Assembly (NCBI GenBank): GCA_018401415.1
Contig: JAGYKV010000017.1
Span: 391,268 to 455,267 of the forward strand
Origin: Candidatus Nanopelagicales bacterium
Lineage (GTDB): Bacteria > Actinomycetota > Actinomycetes > S36-B12
Direction: 5' to 3'
Length of the DNA stretch: 64,000 nucleotides
The notes under the pieces are model-generated. The model worked only from the letters and a program-made list of their open reading frames with translations. It was not told the DNA's origin and searched no databases. A program made the translations under genes and the position numbers. Numbering within the stretch: the stretch's first letter is position 1; each line of letters begins with the position of its first letter. Shown one piece after another: positions 38,340 to 47,037 of the stretch.

Positions 38340-38366
38340 GGAACTCACCGTCTGTGTGTGAGTTCC
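38340..38366. repeat. Inverted repeat upstream of sepH
   Basis: GGAACTCAC (38340-38348) is followed after nine bases by its exact complement GTGAGTTCC (38358-38366). It lies between the MFS gene and sepH, both minus strand, and may be a terminator for the former or an operator for the latter. No U-run follows. Confidence 0.6.
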
Positions 38367-38477
38367 ACGGGGACCGGTGAAAGTCGATCCGATCAAACTC
38401 AACAGGACATAACCTACCGCCTTGGAGCACGAGAACGGCGAAGGATCCGCAATTCGAAGAAAATCTCCAAAATATAG

Positions 38478-39800
38478 TCAGGATGTGGGTTCGGGTTTGG
38501 GCAGAGGGTGCGGGTCATCAACAAAGCCACCTGCCGTGGGGCCAGGCATCGGGTCAGGATTGAGAACAATTGCCGGGTCAGGGAGTGGTCTTTCGGCACT
38601 GTTGTGTTCCCATACCTTCTGGGAGGCAACCGAGACCATCAGGGTGAAGGCAGCGCCGAGCACACCTAATGCAAATGCCCAGCCGGTCCCCACCGTGTCA
38701 ACCAGGTAGCCACCAACGGATGCCCCACCGGCGAATCCAATGGCTAATCCAGAGTTCGCCCACGTTAGACCCTCTGTGAGAAGTCGGGGTGGAACTAGGC
38801 GTTCCGCCAATGAGAATGCACTGATCAATGTGGGGGCGATCGCGAATCCAGATAAGAACGCGACGAAGGCAAGAAGCACAGATGAATTGAGAAATGGGAT
38901 AGGCAGAGCAATAATGAACATGAGCATTGAGGTGAAGAGAAGCTGCCGGGGGAGTGAGATATTCAGATGGCGACTGCCAAAGAGGATTCCACCAAACATT
39001 GAACCCAAAGCCCATAGTGACAAGATGAGGCCCGCGAATGCAGGTGCACCGGACTTCGCAGTGAAAGCAACCACTGCAACATCAAAACTTCCGAAAAGTA
39101 CACCGACACCTGTAGTGGCCACAACGAGGGTGAACAGGCCTGCTTGGCGCAGCGCTCCTTGCTGACTTTCTACACTTGGTGGGGCAATGTGTATAGGCGG
39201 TGCCGTCGACTTCAACGAGGCGAGGAGTAGCCCGCCCACAAGGGTTAAAGCTGCACCAACAATTAATGGCGAAGGAAAGCCAAGTGAGAAAGCTAATGTT
39301 GTTGCCAACAGGGGTCCAATTGCGAAAATCAGTTCATCAATGATGCTTTCTAGAGCAAATGCACTCCGTAATTTTTGCGTCTGACGGTTGGTTACATAAG
39401 CCCAGCGGGCACGAACGAAGGATCCGAAGGAGGGGAAAGTGGCACCCGCCAACACAATCAAAATGGACTGAATCCAGCGTCCCCATGACATGTGAACCGC
39501 TGCCACGAAAAGTATCAGGGCGGAGGAGTAGATAAAAGGCAAGACAATGAGCAGTGGACGTTGACCGATTCGATCCGCCAGTCGACTGGTAAATAATGCA
39601 GCCACGGCTGAAGTGATAGCGAATAGAGCTTGAAGAAGGCCGGCAAATGCATAGGATCCAGTCTCGTTGCTGACATAGAGAATTAAACCGAGGCTGACGG
39701 TTGCAAGAGGAAGTCGTGCGACAAATCCGGCAGAAGAAAAAGCCATGGCGCCAGGTATGCGCAACACCGCAATGAAGGGACGTAACGGATTAGCTAACAT
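38478..39800 (-). CDS. MFS transporter
   Basis: 440 residues with about 12 membrane segments. The loop 2-3 motif reads SRLADRIGQRPLLIV, close to the MFS signature, and FARWAY-type loop SFVRARWAYVTNRQTQKLRS lies mid-protein. Best described as the DHA-like actinobacterial MFS group with unknown substrate. The C-terminal tail is Pro-rich and cytoplasmic (PDPMPGPTAGGF). It diverges from the IMPase gene. Confidence 0.9.
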   Translation of the reverse strand: MLANPLRPFIAVLRIPGAMAFSSAGFVARLPLATVSLGLILYVSNETGSYAFAGLLQALFAITSAVAALFTSRLADRIGQRPLLIVLPFIYSSALILFVAAVHMSWGRWIQSILIVLAGATFPSFGSFVRARWAYVTNRQTQKLRSAFALESIIDELIFAIGPLLATTLAFSLGFPSPLIVGAALTLVGGLLLASLKSTAPPIHIAPPSVESQQGALRQAGLFTLVVATTGVGVLFGSFDVAVVAFTAKSGAPAFAGLILSLWALGSMFGGILFGSRHLNISLPRQLLFTSMLMFIIALPIPFLNSSVLLAFVAFLSGFAIAPTLISAFSLAERLVPPRLLTEGLTWANSGLAIGFAGGASVGGYLVDTVGTGWAFALGVLGAAFTLMVSVASQKVWEHNSAERPLPDPAIVLNPDPMPGPTAGGFVDDPHPLPKPEPTS

Positions 39801-39889
39801 GGTGGTATCACGCTACTCGCCCGAGTGGTTGAGGTTCTGAGTGACTCGTTTGCAAAGAAATATTGCTACTGATGAAGATGCCGTGAGGG

Positions 39890-40834
39890 ATGGTAGGGAT
39901 GCCGAAGCCAGTGAACGTGGATAAAGATTTGTGGAAGATTCCCACCGAACTGAATCATCTCGCCGATGTGTCTGGTCGCTTGGAGGTTGCCTGGTTTATT
40001 GCCCATAAGGCAGCCTCCTTTCTTCTGAACGACCGGCCCGCAGATCTGCTCTACACGTCCAAATCCACAAGTACCGACTTGGTCAGCCAGATGGACAAGG
40101 CATCTGAAGACATGATCGTGCGAATTATTAGTCAAGAATTTCCTTGTGATGGCGTACTGGGGGAAGAGGGTGCCCAGATAAATGAATCAAGCCATATTCG
40201 TTGGATAATCGATCCACTCGATGGAACAGTGAATTATCTCTTCGGTATACCGCTGTGGGGGGTATCGATCGCCATCGAAGTGGATGCTGTGATCGAATAC
40301 GGAATTGTTGTGACACCGGCTCTGGGTGAGACCTACGTTGCTCAACGTGGGGGTGGTGCGTGGAGGATCCGAGGACTCCAAGGTCATGTCACCTCGGTGG
40401 AACATATTCATGTGAGAGAGTCCCCGTCATTAGCGACCGCATTGGTCACGACGGGCTTCGGGTACAGCCCGATTCGGAGAGGCCGTCAAGCGGAGTTGGT
40501 ACAAAAGATCATTCCCTGCATAGCCGATATTCGGCGTGGTGGCGCCGCTGTGGTCGATTTGTGTTGGTTTGCCAGTGGACGCAGCGATGCCTATTTTGAG
40601 GCCGGGTTGAATACTTGGGACTACGCCGCGGGCGCATTGATAGCCCGGGAGGCGGGCGCAGTTGTTCAGGGCTTAGTCATGATTGATCTGGTAACAAGTG
40701 ATCTGGTAACAAGTGATCTGGTAACAAGCGATCTGAGTGAGTTTCTAATTGCTGCCACACCACAGATCTTCGACCAATTACATTCATTGCTCGTCGAGAA
40801 AGGCGCGCGCGATGTATTCAAACTTGGTGATTGA
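39890..40834 (+). CDS. Inositol monophosphatase family phosphatase
   Basis: 314 residues. Metal-binding motifs GEEGAQ, WIIDPLDGTVNYLFGIP and NTWDYAAGALIAREAGA identify the FIG/IMPase family (also PAP and histidinol phosphatases). The N-terminal 40 residues are extra. In the C-terminal part LVTSD occurs three times in tandem, encoded by a 15-bp repeat, where the family normally has a short loop before the last helix. ATG 39890 or 39899. Substrate unknown. Confidence 0.9.
   Translation: MVGMPKPVNVDKDLWKIPTELNHLADVSGRLEVAWFIAHKAASFLLNDRPADLLYTSKSTSTDLVSQMDKASEDMIVRIISQEFPCDGVLGEEGAQINESSHIRWIIDPLDGTVNYLFGIPLWGVSIAIEVDAVIEYGIVVTPALGETYVAQRGGGAWRIRGLQGHVTSVEHIHVRESPSLATALVTTGFGYSPIRRGRQAELVQKIIPCIADIRRGGAAVVDLCWFASGRSDAYFEAGLNTWDYAAGALIAREAGAVVQGLVMIDLVTSDLVTSDLVTSDLSEFLIAATPQIFDQLHSLLVEKGARDVFKLGD
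40685..40729 (+). repeat. Three 15-bp tandem units inside the IMPase gene
   Basis: GATCTGGTAACAAGT is repeated at 40685, 40700 and 40715 (last base C in the third), encoding DLVTS three times in frame. Near identity suggests recent slippage. Confidence 0.97.
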
Positions 40835-40836
40835 AT

Positions 40837-41355
40837 TTAATCGATCTTTTTGAGATCCTGACGATACCAGTGGGAGTTGCGTACATAAATATCGACAGAG
40901 GGCTCAATATCTGACTCGGTAACTACATCGAGTGTGATTTGTGCCGGAATGCCCAAAGCACGCGCATGGCTGGGAACTACTTTGAGATTCCCGACCAGCG
41001 CATGGGCTCCAATCAGTGAAACAGGTCCCACGACGGCACCCTGGAGGACTACCGCATGCGATCCAATGAGCGAAAGATCGTGAACCGTGCACCCCTCCAA
41101 ATGGGCTCCATGGCCAACCACACATCGATTGCCAATACTGGTATCAAATCTGGAGTTGCAATGAATGACGGCAGCGTCTTGAATCGAAGTCTGCGCACCT
41201 ACTGAAATCCTTCCATGATCTCCTCGTAGAACGGCGCCCGGCCAAATACTTGACTCGGCACCAATCGAGACGCTTCCAATGATCACGGCATCTGGATGAA
41301 TATAGGCGGTGGGATCAATGTCAGGGATCAGGCTCCCGAGCGCGTAAATTGGCAT
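40837..41355 (-). CDS. Gamma carbonic anhydrase-like left-handed beta-helix protein
   Basis: 172 residues made of hexapeptide turns (PDAVIIGSVSIGAESSIWPGAVLRGD). Zinc-site residues are present: VIHCNSRF, VVGHGAHLEGC and LIGSHAVVLQG. This is the CaiE/PaaY/YrdA type; members may or may not be active carbonic anhydrases. It converges on the IMPase gene (2 bp between stops). ATG 41355. Confidence 0.88.
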   Translation of the reverse strand: MPIYALGSLIPDIDPTAYIHPDAVIIGSVSIGAESSIWPGAVLRGDHGRISVGAQTSIQDAAVIHCNSRFDTSIGNRCVVGHGAHLEGCTVHDLSLIGSHAVVLQGAVVGPVSLIGAHALVGNLKVVPSHARALGIPAQITLDVVTESDIEPSVDIYVRNSHWYRQDLKKID

Positions 41356-41473
41356 GTCTCATGCTCTCATGGATGGGAAGCGGGGATCAACGAAACATGG
41401 ACCCACCTGCGCAGCCTCATGGTGCATGAGGCACAATCTGCGCGCAGCGACACAATGGGAGAGGAATATAGAC

Positions 41474-41770
41474 ATGGCTACCGATTACGACGCACCTCGC
41501 AAGACAGATGAGGAGCTCGCGGAGGACAGTCTTGAAGAACTTAAGGCTCGTCGTGCCGAGAAGACTTCATCCCCAGTAGAAGTAGACGAAGCGGAATTAG
41601 CAGAGACGATTGAACTTCCGGGGGCGGATTTATCATCGGAAAATCTCACTGTGCAAGTCGTTCCCAAACAGAGCGATGAATTCACCTGCATGTCGTGCTT
41701 CCTTGTTCATCACAGGAGTCAGTTTGATCACGAAGGAAAATCGGGACCCATCTGCAAAGATTGTTCTTAA
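41474..41770 (+). CDS. DUF4193 family protein
   Basis: 98 residues: MATDYDAPRKTDEE, an acidic helical middle, then a C-terminal zinc-ribbon-like FTCMSCFLVHHRSQF...CKDCS with two Cys pairs. DUF4193 is strictly actinobacterial and of unknown function. ATG 41474 with GGAGAGG about eight bases upstream; the longer frame to 41354 is rejected. It overlaps the convergent DUF4235 stop by four bases. Confidence 0.92.
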   Translation: MATDYDAPRKTDEELAEDSLEELKARRAEKTSSPVEVDEAELAETIELPGADLSSENLTVQVVPKQSDEFTCMSCFLVHHRSQFDHEGKSGPICKDCS

Positions 41771-42042
41771 TCCTCGCGGGACACAATCCTAAATACCGCG
41801 ACTTCCACGGCCGCTGCCGCCGCAGCTGTAATGGTCGCCCAGAGAAGGGCACTTCCGAAGCTCACGTTCGGATCGTGCGGCGAAGGGGGTTTTTGTCCCC
41901 GCATTCGACTGTAACCGCCGTCAAGCGCCTTGCGCACCGCCCATGTCGCGGCCATTGCAGCCAGTGGCGCAATCACCTGGATTGTTAGCGAATGAGATCT
42001 GTCAGGAGCTTGCGTATTGGATCGCGCCGGCGTTTGTTCCAC
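41767..42042 (-). CDS. DUF4235-like small membrane protein
   Basis: 91 residues with two hydrophobic segments (about 23-40 and 66-86) flanking a basic loop (RKALDGGYSRMRGQKPP). The layout and length fit DUF4235, which sits beside DUF4193/DUF3093 in Actinobacteria. Function unknown. Probably in the minus-strand operon after DUF3093. Confidence 0.65.
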   Translation of the reverse strand: MEQTPARSNTQAPDRSHSLTIQVIAPLAAMAATWAVRKALDGGYSRMRGQKPPSPHDPNVSFGSALLWATITAAAAAAVEVAVFRIVSRED

Positions 42043-42068
42043 AGTCCTTTTCTACCAGTTCCTTGTTA

Positions 42069-42548
42069 TCAGTGGTGACAAGGGGCTGATTCCAAGTGAT
42101 CGCGAAGTACCTTCGATCGCCTGGAAGAAATCACCCACATTTCATGTGGATCAGTGGGATCGAGCACCGACACTGCAACCGAAGGGAGGTTGCCACGGAT
42201 GTTGATGAAGGCCGTAGTAGCGATTTGTCCGCGACGGATTGCCGCAAGTTCGTCCGCTTCGAGAATTCGCGGACGTGAAATCACGTCTAAAGGAATTGTT
42301 GCCTGAGCGACGGAGAGAAATCTCGTCCCATGTTCGCCCGTGATGGTGATCGTAGGAGAAGAAAACCATAAAGCTAATAGCATGCCCACAATTCCAATGA
42401 TAAAAATGATGAGACCAACGTATGTATCGATGGCGGCAGCATAAGCAATGGAAATCATGACAATAAAAAGGACCACGACGAAGAAAGTACTGAATCGTGG
42501 ATAAATTCTTTCTCGGTACACATGTTTTTCATCGATCTTTTTGGGCAC
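42069..42548 (-). CDS. DUF3093 family membrane protein
   Basis: 159 residues from GTG 42548. Two membrane segments (about 20-65) follow YRERIYPRFS; the C-terminal domain has DVISRPRILEADELAAIRR, FINIRGNLPSVAVSVLDPTD and MWVISSRR, the DUF3093 pattern. The usual neighbour of dut in Actinobacteria. GTG 42548 is set by TACACT six bases upstream; the frame continues further but would cross the divergent gene. Function unknown. Confidence 0.87.
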   Translation of the reverse strand: MPKKIDEKHVYRERIYPRFSTFFVVVLFIVMISIAYAAAIDTYVGLIIFIIGIVGMLLALWFSSPTITITGEHGTRFLSVAQATIPLDVISRPRILEADELAAIRRGQIATTAFINIRGNLPSVAVSVLDPTDPHEMWVISSRRSKVLRDHLESAPCHH

Positions 42549-42554
42549 AACCAA

Positions 42555-42576
42555 AGTGTAGGTGACAGGGTAGGGT
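42555..42576. promoter_or_regulatory. Overlapping divergent promoters of DUF3093 and the thioesterase gene
   Basis: TACACT on the minus strand (42560-42555) lies six bases before the DUF3093 GTG, and TAGGGT on the plus strand (42571-42576) six bases before the thioesterase GTG. Start codons are 34 bp apart, so each promoter's -35 would fall at or inside the start of the other gene. Confidence 0.6.
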
Positions 42577-42582
42577 GAGACG

Positions 42583-43182
42583 GTGATGCATGTGAATCCG
42601 CCAGATGGATCCTTTGTCCCTGATCGAAACCCCAACGCCCCTCGACCAGGTGAAGCCATTCCAACGCACTACAAATGGTGTTTTGGCTGCGGCGTTGATC
42701 ACCCCACCGGTCTACATATGCAGGTGACCGCTGGAGAGGGTTTAACCGCAGAGGGTGTCTTCACGGTGACCGACAATCACCAAGGCGCCCCCGGGTTAGC
42801 ACATGGGGGTTTGTTATCCGCCGCCATTGATGAAATTCTCGGTTCATTGAATTGGCTTCTTGGAGTTCCAGCAGTAACAGGGCGCCTCGAATGCGACTTC
42901 CGTAAACCTGTCCCAGTTGGAACAACTTTGTACATTCATGCGGCTATCGAATCACTACATGGGCGTAAGGTCTTCACTCGAGCAACAGCGCACATGAATG
43001 ACCCTGATGGTCCGGTCGCCATTGAGGCAACAGCGCTATTTGTACAAGTAAAGTTGGAGCATTTTGTGAAAAATGGTAATCCAGTTGAAGTGAAGGCGGC
43101 GGTTTCAGATCGATCGGGCAACTGGAAAGACATGGCCAACCCCGAGCTCTCTCCTGTGGGGGAATTTGAGGTAAATCCATGA
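42583..43182 (+). CDS. PaaI-type hotdog-fold thioesterase
   Basis: 199 residues. Hotdog signature APGLAHGGLLSAAIDEILGSLNW with the catalytic Asp/Glu helix, preceded by CFGCGVDHPTGLHMQV, the actinobacterial PaaI-like variant with a Cys-x-x-Cys. Hydrolyses acyl-CoA thioesters; substrate unknown. GTG 42583 follows TAGGGT by six bases; ATG 42586 is the alternative. Four-base overlap with dut. Confidence 0.88.
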   Translation: MMHVNPPDGSFVPDRNPNAPRPGEAIPTHYKWCFGCGVDHPTGLHMQVTAGEGLTAEGVFTVTDNHQGAPGLAHGGLLSAAIDEILGSLNWLLGVPAVTGRLECDFRKPVPVGTTLYIHAAIESLHGRKVFTRATAHMNDPDGPVAIEATALFVQVKLEHFVKNGNPVEVKAAVSDRSGNWKDMANPELSPVGEFEVNP

Positions 43183-43631
43183 GCGGTGATCTCATTGTTC
43201 TCATTCATCGGCTTGACGAAGGGCTACCGTTGCCGGATCGGGAAATGCCTGGAGACGCCGGCTTTGACATTTACTCCCGAGAAGATCGGGTACTGCGCTC
43301 TGGTGAACGAGCGCTGATCCCTACGGGAGTGGCAATTGCTTTACCTCATGGCTTCGTGGCATTAGTGCACCCACGGAGCGGACTCGCTCTAAAACATGGA
43401 TTTACCTTGGTGAACGCGCCTGGAACCATAGATGCTGGTTATCGTGGTGAAATTTCCGTTATCGGGCTTAACACGGGGGCTTCGGAATTTGTGGTGAAAC
43501 GCGGCGATCGAATCGCGCAACTTGTGTTTGTTGAGCTACCCCGAGCTGTAATTCATGAAGTCACAGAACTCCCTGGATCCATCCGTTCAATGGGTGGTTT
43601 TGGATCCACTGGCGGTCACGAACCAGCCTGA
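43179..43631 (+). CDS. dut: dUTP diphosphatase
   Basis: Hydrolyses dUTP to dUMP and PPi, keeping uracil out of DNA. 150 residues, trimeric type: motif I GDAGFDIYS, motif II PRSGLALKHG, motif III NAPGTIDAGYRGEI with the catalytic Tyr, motif IV RGDRIAQLVF and motif V GGFGSTGG. ATG 43179 overlaps the thioesterase stop by four bases. It leads the conserved DUF3710-OB-DUF3159 run. Confidence 0.97.
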   Translation: MSGDLIVLIHRLDEGLPLPDREMPGDAGFDIYSREDRVLRSGERALIPTGVAIALPHGFVALVHPRSGLALKHGFTLVNAPGTIDAGYRGEISVIGLNTGASEFVVKRGDRIAQLVFVELPRAVIHEVTELPGSIRSMGGFGSTGGHEPA

Positions 43632-43646
43632 TGTAAGACTTAGGGA

Positions 43647-44294
43647 GTGACAGACTTACTCAAAGACATGACATCTGGAGACGATGCCCGGTCAGACGGA
43701 CCCTTTGACGAGTCAGAAGCAGTATTTGAAGGAATTAATCGGGTGGATCTGGGTGGATTGCTTATTGCCGTGCCGCAGGGAGTTGAGATCCAAGTTCAGG
43801 CGGACCAAGCAAGTGGTCGGATCACCGCTCTCACTCTGAAGGATGGCAACTCGGGAATGCAAATACACCCCTATGCGGCTCGCAAGTCCGGCGGAATGTG
43901 GGATGAAGTTCGAACCCAAATCATCAAGTCCATCAATGAGGCGGGCGGCCTTGTGGAAGAAGTGCCCGGGCCGTGGGGCGCAGAACTCAATGCCCAAATT
44001 CAAGCCCAAGGCGAAAACCCAGGGCTGCAGCCGGCTCGATTTGTTGGGATCGATGGACCCCGGTGGTTTCTTCGAGCAGTGTTTCTCGGTCAGGGCGCAC
44101 GGGATCAGGCGGCTGCAAAGCGGCTCACCGATTGCTTACGCTCCGCCGTCGTGGTTCGCGGCACCACTGCCATGGCTCCCGGGACGCCGATTGTGCTCAC
44201 CCTGCCAAAACAGGATGAAAAGTCAGCCGAGGTTTCAGATCGGGAACTACCGAACCCCTTTGAACGAGGTCCTGAGATCACGGAGACTCGATGA
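43647..44294 (+). CDS. DUF3710 family protein
   Basis: 215 residues. Core DUF3710 motifs: DLGGLLIAVPQGVEIQVQ, GPWGAELNAQI and GPRWFLRAVFLGQGA. Actinobacterial, next to dut in most members; function unknown. GTG 43647 has AAGACT six bases upstream, a weak leaderless pattern. Acidic N-terminus (residues 1-35). Overlaps the OB-fold gene by four bases. Confidence 0.92.
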   Translation: MTDLLKDMTSGDDARSDGPFDESEAVFEGINRVDLGGLLIAVPQGVEIQVQADQASGRITALTLKDGNSGMQIHPYAARKSGGMWDEVRTQIIKSINEAGGLVEEVPGPWGAELNAQIQAQGENPGLQPARFVGIDGPRWFLRAVFLGQGARDQAAAKRLTDCLRSAVVVRGTTAMAPGTPIVLTLPKQDEKSAEVSDRELPNPFERGPEITETR

Positions 44295-44683
44295 GTGTTG
44301 GGCCACTCACGCAACTGGCACGCAAGATTTCAGGTGCGCTTACCAGATCCGACTCACAAGAGCTACAGGCTCAATTTAATAGGTGCGGAAATCCGATCGC
44401 TGACACCTCTGTGCAGGACATTAAAACTTGCCATCCGGGTCAGAGAGTTGAAGTTGTTGGAACGGTAAAGATAGTCGCAATCAGACCACCTGACATGCCA
44501 CCGGCTCTTGAGATTGAATTGGCCGACTCTACGGGTACTGTCAATGTAGTCTGGCTTGGGCGTCGAAAGATTCCAGGAATAGTTGCAGGACGCACCATGA
44601 AGGTGTGCGGGCGGCTAACGGGCAACACCGATAAACCAATAATTTTCAATCCACGCTATGAATTGCGGCCGACACAGCAATGA
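44291..44683 (+). CDS. OB-fold nucleic-acid-binding protein
   Basis: 130 residues. About 58-125 form an OB fold (QRVEVVGTVKIVAIRPPDM; IELADSTGTVNVVWLGRRKI; GRTMKVCGRLTGN), similar to RecG-wedge-like single domains. The N-terminal 45 residues are helical. Always beside DUF3710/DUF3159 in Actinobacteria. Overlaps both neighbours by four bases, so translation is coupled. Substrate nucleic acid unknown. Confidence 0.87.
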   Translation: MSVGPLTQLARKISGALTRSDSQELQAQFNRCGNPIADTSVQDIKTCHPGQRVEVVGTVKIVAIRPPDMPPALEIELADSTGTVNVVWLGRRKIPGIVAGRTMKVCGRLTGNTDKPIIFNPRYELRPTQQ

Positions 44684-45396
44684 ACAACGACCCTGAAAAT
44701 CTCGACGATTCAATTGACGATCCAAACTTGCCTGAGCACGGCGATCTTGACGAGGTCCGAGAGGAACTTCGTGCTGAAAGGCTCATACTCGACAGGGCCA
44801 TTGGGGGGTGGCGAGGGCTAATTGATAGTGGCCTTCCCACACTCGTATTCATAATCGCATTTTTAATTTGGCCAGAGGATCTCATTCGTGCCGTGTGGGC
44901 CGCAATGGCGGCGGGCATATTTGTGCTGGTCATCCGCCTGATTCGTCGAGACCCCATAACGCAGGTACTGGCAGGTTTCTTGGGCTTGGGAATCGCGGTA
45001 GCATTCACAGCTTGGACTGGTAAGGCGGAGAACTTTTTCCTGCCAGGACTGTTGACAAACCTTGCATATGGCAGTGCATTCTTCATATCCATTGTTGTTC
45101 GTTGGCCATTACTGGGTGTCGCCCTCGGCTACTTCACGGGCACTGGAACAACGTGGCGTAAGGATTCGTCGCTCCGTCGTGCTGCGGCCGCAGCGAGTTG
45201 GATATGGGTTGGGCTGTTTTTCGGACGTTTAGCCGTGCAACTCCCTTTGTACCTCGCAGAAGCGGTTGGACCTCTCGGTGTGATCAAAATCGTGATGGGC
45301 TGGCCCCTATTTTTGGCTGCCGCCTACTTCACCTACCGAGTTCTTGCGCCAGTCTATGCAGATTTGAACTCGAGGAAAGACATGCCTCAATCCTGA
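44680..45396 (+). CDS. DUF3159 family membrane protein
   Basis: 238 residues. Acidic N-terminus (about 1-45), then roughly six membrane segments with RAIGGWRGLIDSGLPTL (RAIGG... written here from residues 38 on), WPEDLIRAVWAAM and FRTFxxGTTWRKD-type loop GTGTTWRKDSSLRR. DUF3159 is an intracellular-septation-like family of unknown role. Last gene of the dut operon; its stop is one base from the convergent trkA stop. Confidence 0.9.
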   Translation: MNNDPENLDDSIDDPNLPEHGDLDEVREELRAERLILDRAIGGWRGLIDSGLPTLVFIIAFLIWPEDLIRAVWAAMAAGIFVLVIRLIRRDPITQVLAGFLGLGIAVAFTAWTGKAENFFLPGLLTNLAYGSAFFISIVVRWPLLGVALGYFTGTGTTWRKDSSLRRAAAAASWIWVGLFFGRLAVQLPLYLAEAVGPLGVIKIVMGWPLFLAAAYFTYRVLAPVYADLNSRKDMPQS

Positions 45397-45397
45397 T

Positions 45398-46072
45398 CTA
45401 TGGTGTTGTGGCCGGAGAATGTCCGAGCATCGATTGAAGTAGTGGTTCTTGGCGTGGTGCTGTGACGAATATGAGCTCGTCGCCAATTTCAAGTGGATCA
45501 TCCGGTGAAGGTGCAATAACTCGATCGCCTCTCACAATGGCGACCAGGGCCGTGTCTTCAGGCCACAGTTGGGCTCCCACACGTTGGCCCGTTACGGGCG
45601 AGTCACTGGCTAAAGTTATTTCGACAAGATCCGCATTGCCCTGGCGGAACGTAAATAACCTGACAAGATCACCGACTGAAACAGCTTCTTCGACCAAGGC
45701 AGAAAGCATTCGGGGCGTTGAGACGGCTACATCGACCCCCCATGACTCGTCAAACATCCATTCGTTTTTCGGATGATTAACTCGAGCGACCACACGTGAA
45801 ACACCGAATTCGGTTTTGGCCAGCAGAGAAACCACCAAATTCACTTTGTCGTCCCCGGTCGCTGCTACCACTACATCGCATTCGGCTAAGCGCGCGGATT
45901 CTAAAGCACTGAGTTCACATGCATCAGCCAGGAGAGTCTCGGCACCTTCAACAATCCCGGGTCGAGCTAAAAGTGCATCTCGGTCGATCAGAAGAATATG
46001 GTGTCCGTTTTGAATGAGTTCTCGAGCAATTGCCCTTCCGACCTTACCCGCACCTGCGATAGCGACTCTCAT
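45398..46072 (-). CDS. trkA: TrkA-type potassium uptake protein (second of pair)
   Basis: 224 residues. N-terminal RCK Rossmann domain (MRVAIAGAGKVGRAIARELI, then VVVAATGDDKVNLVVSLLA) and a C-terminal RCK_C domain (about 140-215, VTGQRVGAQLWPEDTALVAIVR). Binds NAD(H)/ATP and gates a Trk/Ktr membrane channel, which is not in this window. Overlaps the upstream TrkA gene by four bases; CeoB/CeoC-like pair. Confidence 0.92.
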   Translation of the reverse strand: MRVAIAGAGKVGRAIARELIQNGHHILLIDRDALLARPGIVEGAETLLADACELSALESARLAECDVVVAATGDDKVNLVVSLLAKTEFGVSRVVARVNHPKNEWMFDESWGVDVAVSTPRMLSALVEEAVSVGDLVRLFTFRQGNADLVEITLASDSPVTGQRVGAQLWPEDTALVAIVRGDRVIAPSPDDPLEIGDELIFVTAPRQEPLLQSMLGHSPATTP

Positions 46073-46767
46073 GATGAAACACCACCGTCCATGGAACCCG
46101 GACTCCCGACTCCGCTCTTACGGGTTAAACAAATTTCTTCAATAGCCGTTCGCTGATCTGGATGAAAAAGCATGTGCACAGTGTCGCTCTCTTGAAGAAC
46201 GTGAGAACCGGTTGGCAATTCAGCGGATCCATAGCGGGTAATGAATGCAATTTTCGCCCCGGTTTCGATTTCCAACTCCCTTGAATTCCTGCCCAACCAC
46301 TTTTCGGATAGTGGAACCTCGGCAAGATTCATGGTGCCCGTCGGATCCGTGTATTCAACACTGGCGCCGGTCGGCAAAACCGCTTTCATGATTTGGCTTG
46401 CGGTCCATGACACCGTTGCCACCGTCGGGATACCCAATCGCTGATAAACCGCAGCTCGCTGGGGATCATAAATCCGAGCAACAACGTGTTGGACCCCGTA
46501 TGTCTCTCGGGCAACCCGAGCCGCGAGTATGTTGCTGTTGTCGCCACTACTCACTGCGGCAAATGCATGTGCTCGATCGATTCCGGCAGCCTCGAGGGTC
46601 TCTCGGTCAAAGCCCACACCTTTAACTGTCGTCCCACTGAAAGTTGAACCCAATTTCCGAAACGCGGATGTTTCTTGGTCAATCACGGAAACGGAATGCC
46701 CTTGTTCGTCAATCCACCCGGCTAACAGCGACCCGACACGACCACAGCCCAAAATGACAATGTGCAC
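46069..46767 (-). CDS. trkA: TrkA-type potassium uptake protein (first of pair)
   Basis: 232 residues from GTG 46767, beginning VHIVILGCGRVGSLLAGWID with the nucleotide motif GxGxxG. RCK_N to about 125, RCK_C (PTGSHVLQESDTVHMLFHP) to the end. The longer frame to 46824 adds non-conserved residues; TACCGT seven bases upstream (plus 46775-46780) supports GTG 46767 as a leaderless start. Probably forms a hetero-complex with the downstream paralogue. Confidence 0.92.
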   Translation of the reverse strand: MHIVILGCGRVGSLLAGWIDEQGHSVSVIDQETSAFRKLGSTFSGTTVKGVGFDRETLEAAGIDRAHAFAAVSSGDNSNILAARVARETYGVQHVVARIYDPQRAAVYQRLGIPTVATVSWTASQIMKAVLPTGASVEYTDPTGTMNLAEVPLSEKWLGRNSRELEIETGAKIAFITRYGSAELPTGSHVLQESDTVHMLFHPDQRTAIEEICLTRKSGVGSPGSMDGGVSS

Positions 46768-47037
46768 ATGGCACACGGTACACCCGTTGGTCATGGATAC
46801 GGCGACCGAAGACACCACAGTCACATAGGAACTGATCTGAAGGAATAGGCTCTGGCATCGTGGGCCTTTCTGATGCCTCGAAGCGTACCGTTCTCGGTAG
46901 AGCCCTAAGCTCCGATCGAATATCTGAAACGTTGCTTCCCAAACGCATTGTTTTACCGGTAATGGTTATTAGTGTTCCGTGGCAACTAGAATCGAGTGAG
47001 AGCAGCTTGGAAAATGTTTTCGAAGATGAGGCCCAAC

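Noticed and set aside
38331..38402. Frameshifted N-terminus of sepH (frame from TTG 38402)
   Set aside because: The residues do not resemble the SepH N-terminal region, and an inverted repeat occupies the stretch; a CTG start with a good ribosome site explains the data better.
46825..46995. Coding or RNA gene between trkA and the RNA methyltransferase
   Set aside because: No conserved frame or hairpin was seen; it appears to be promoter space.
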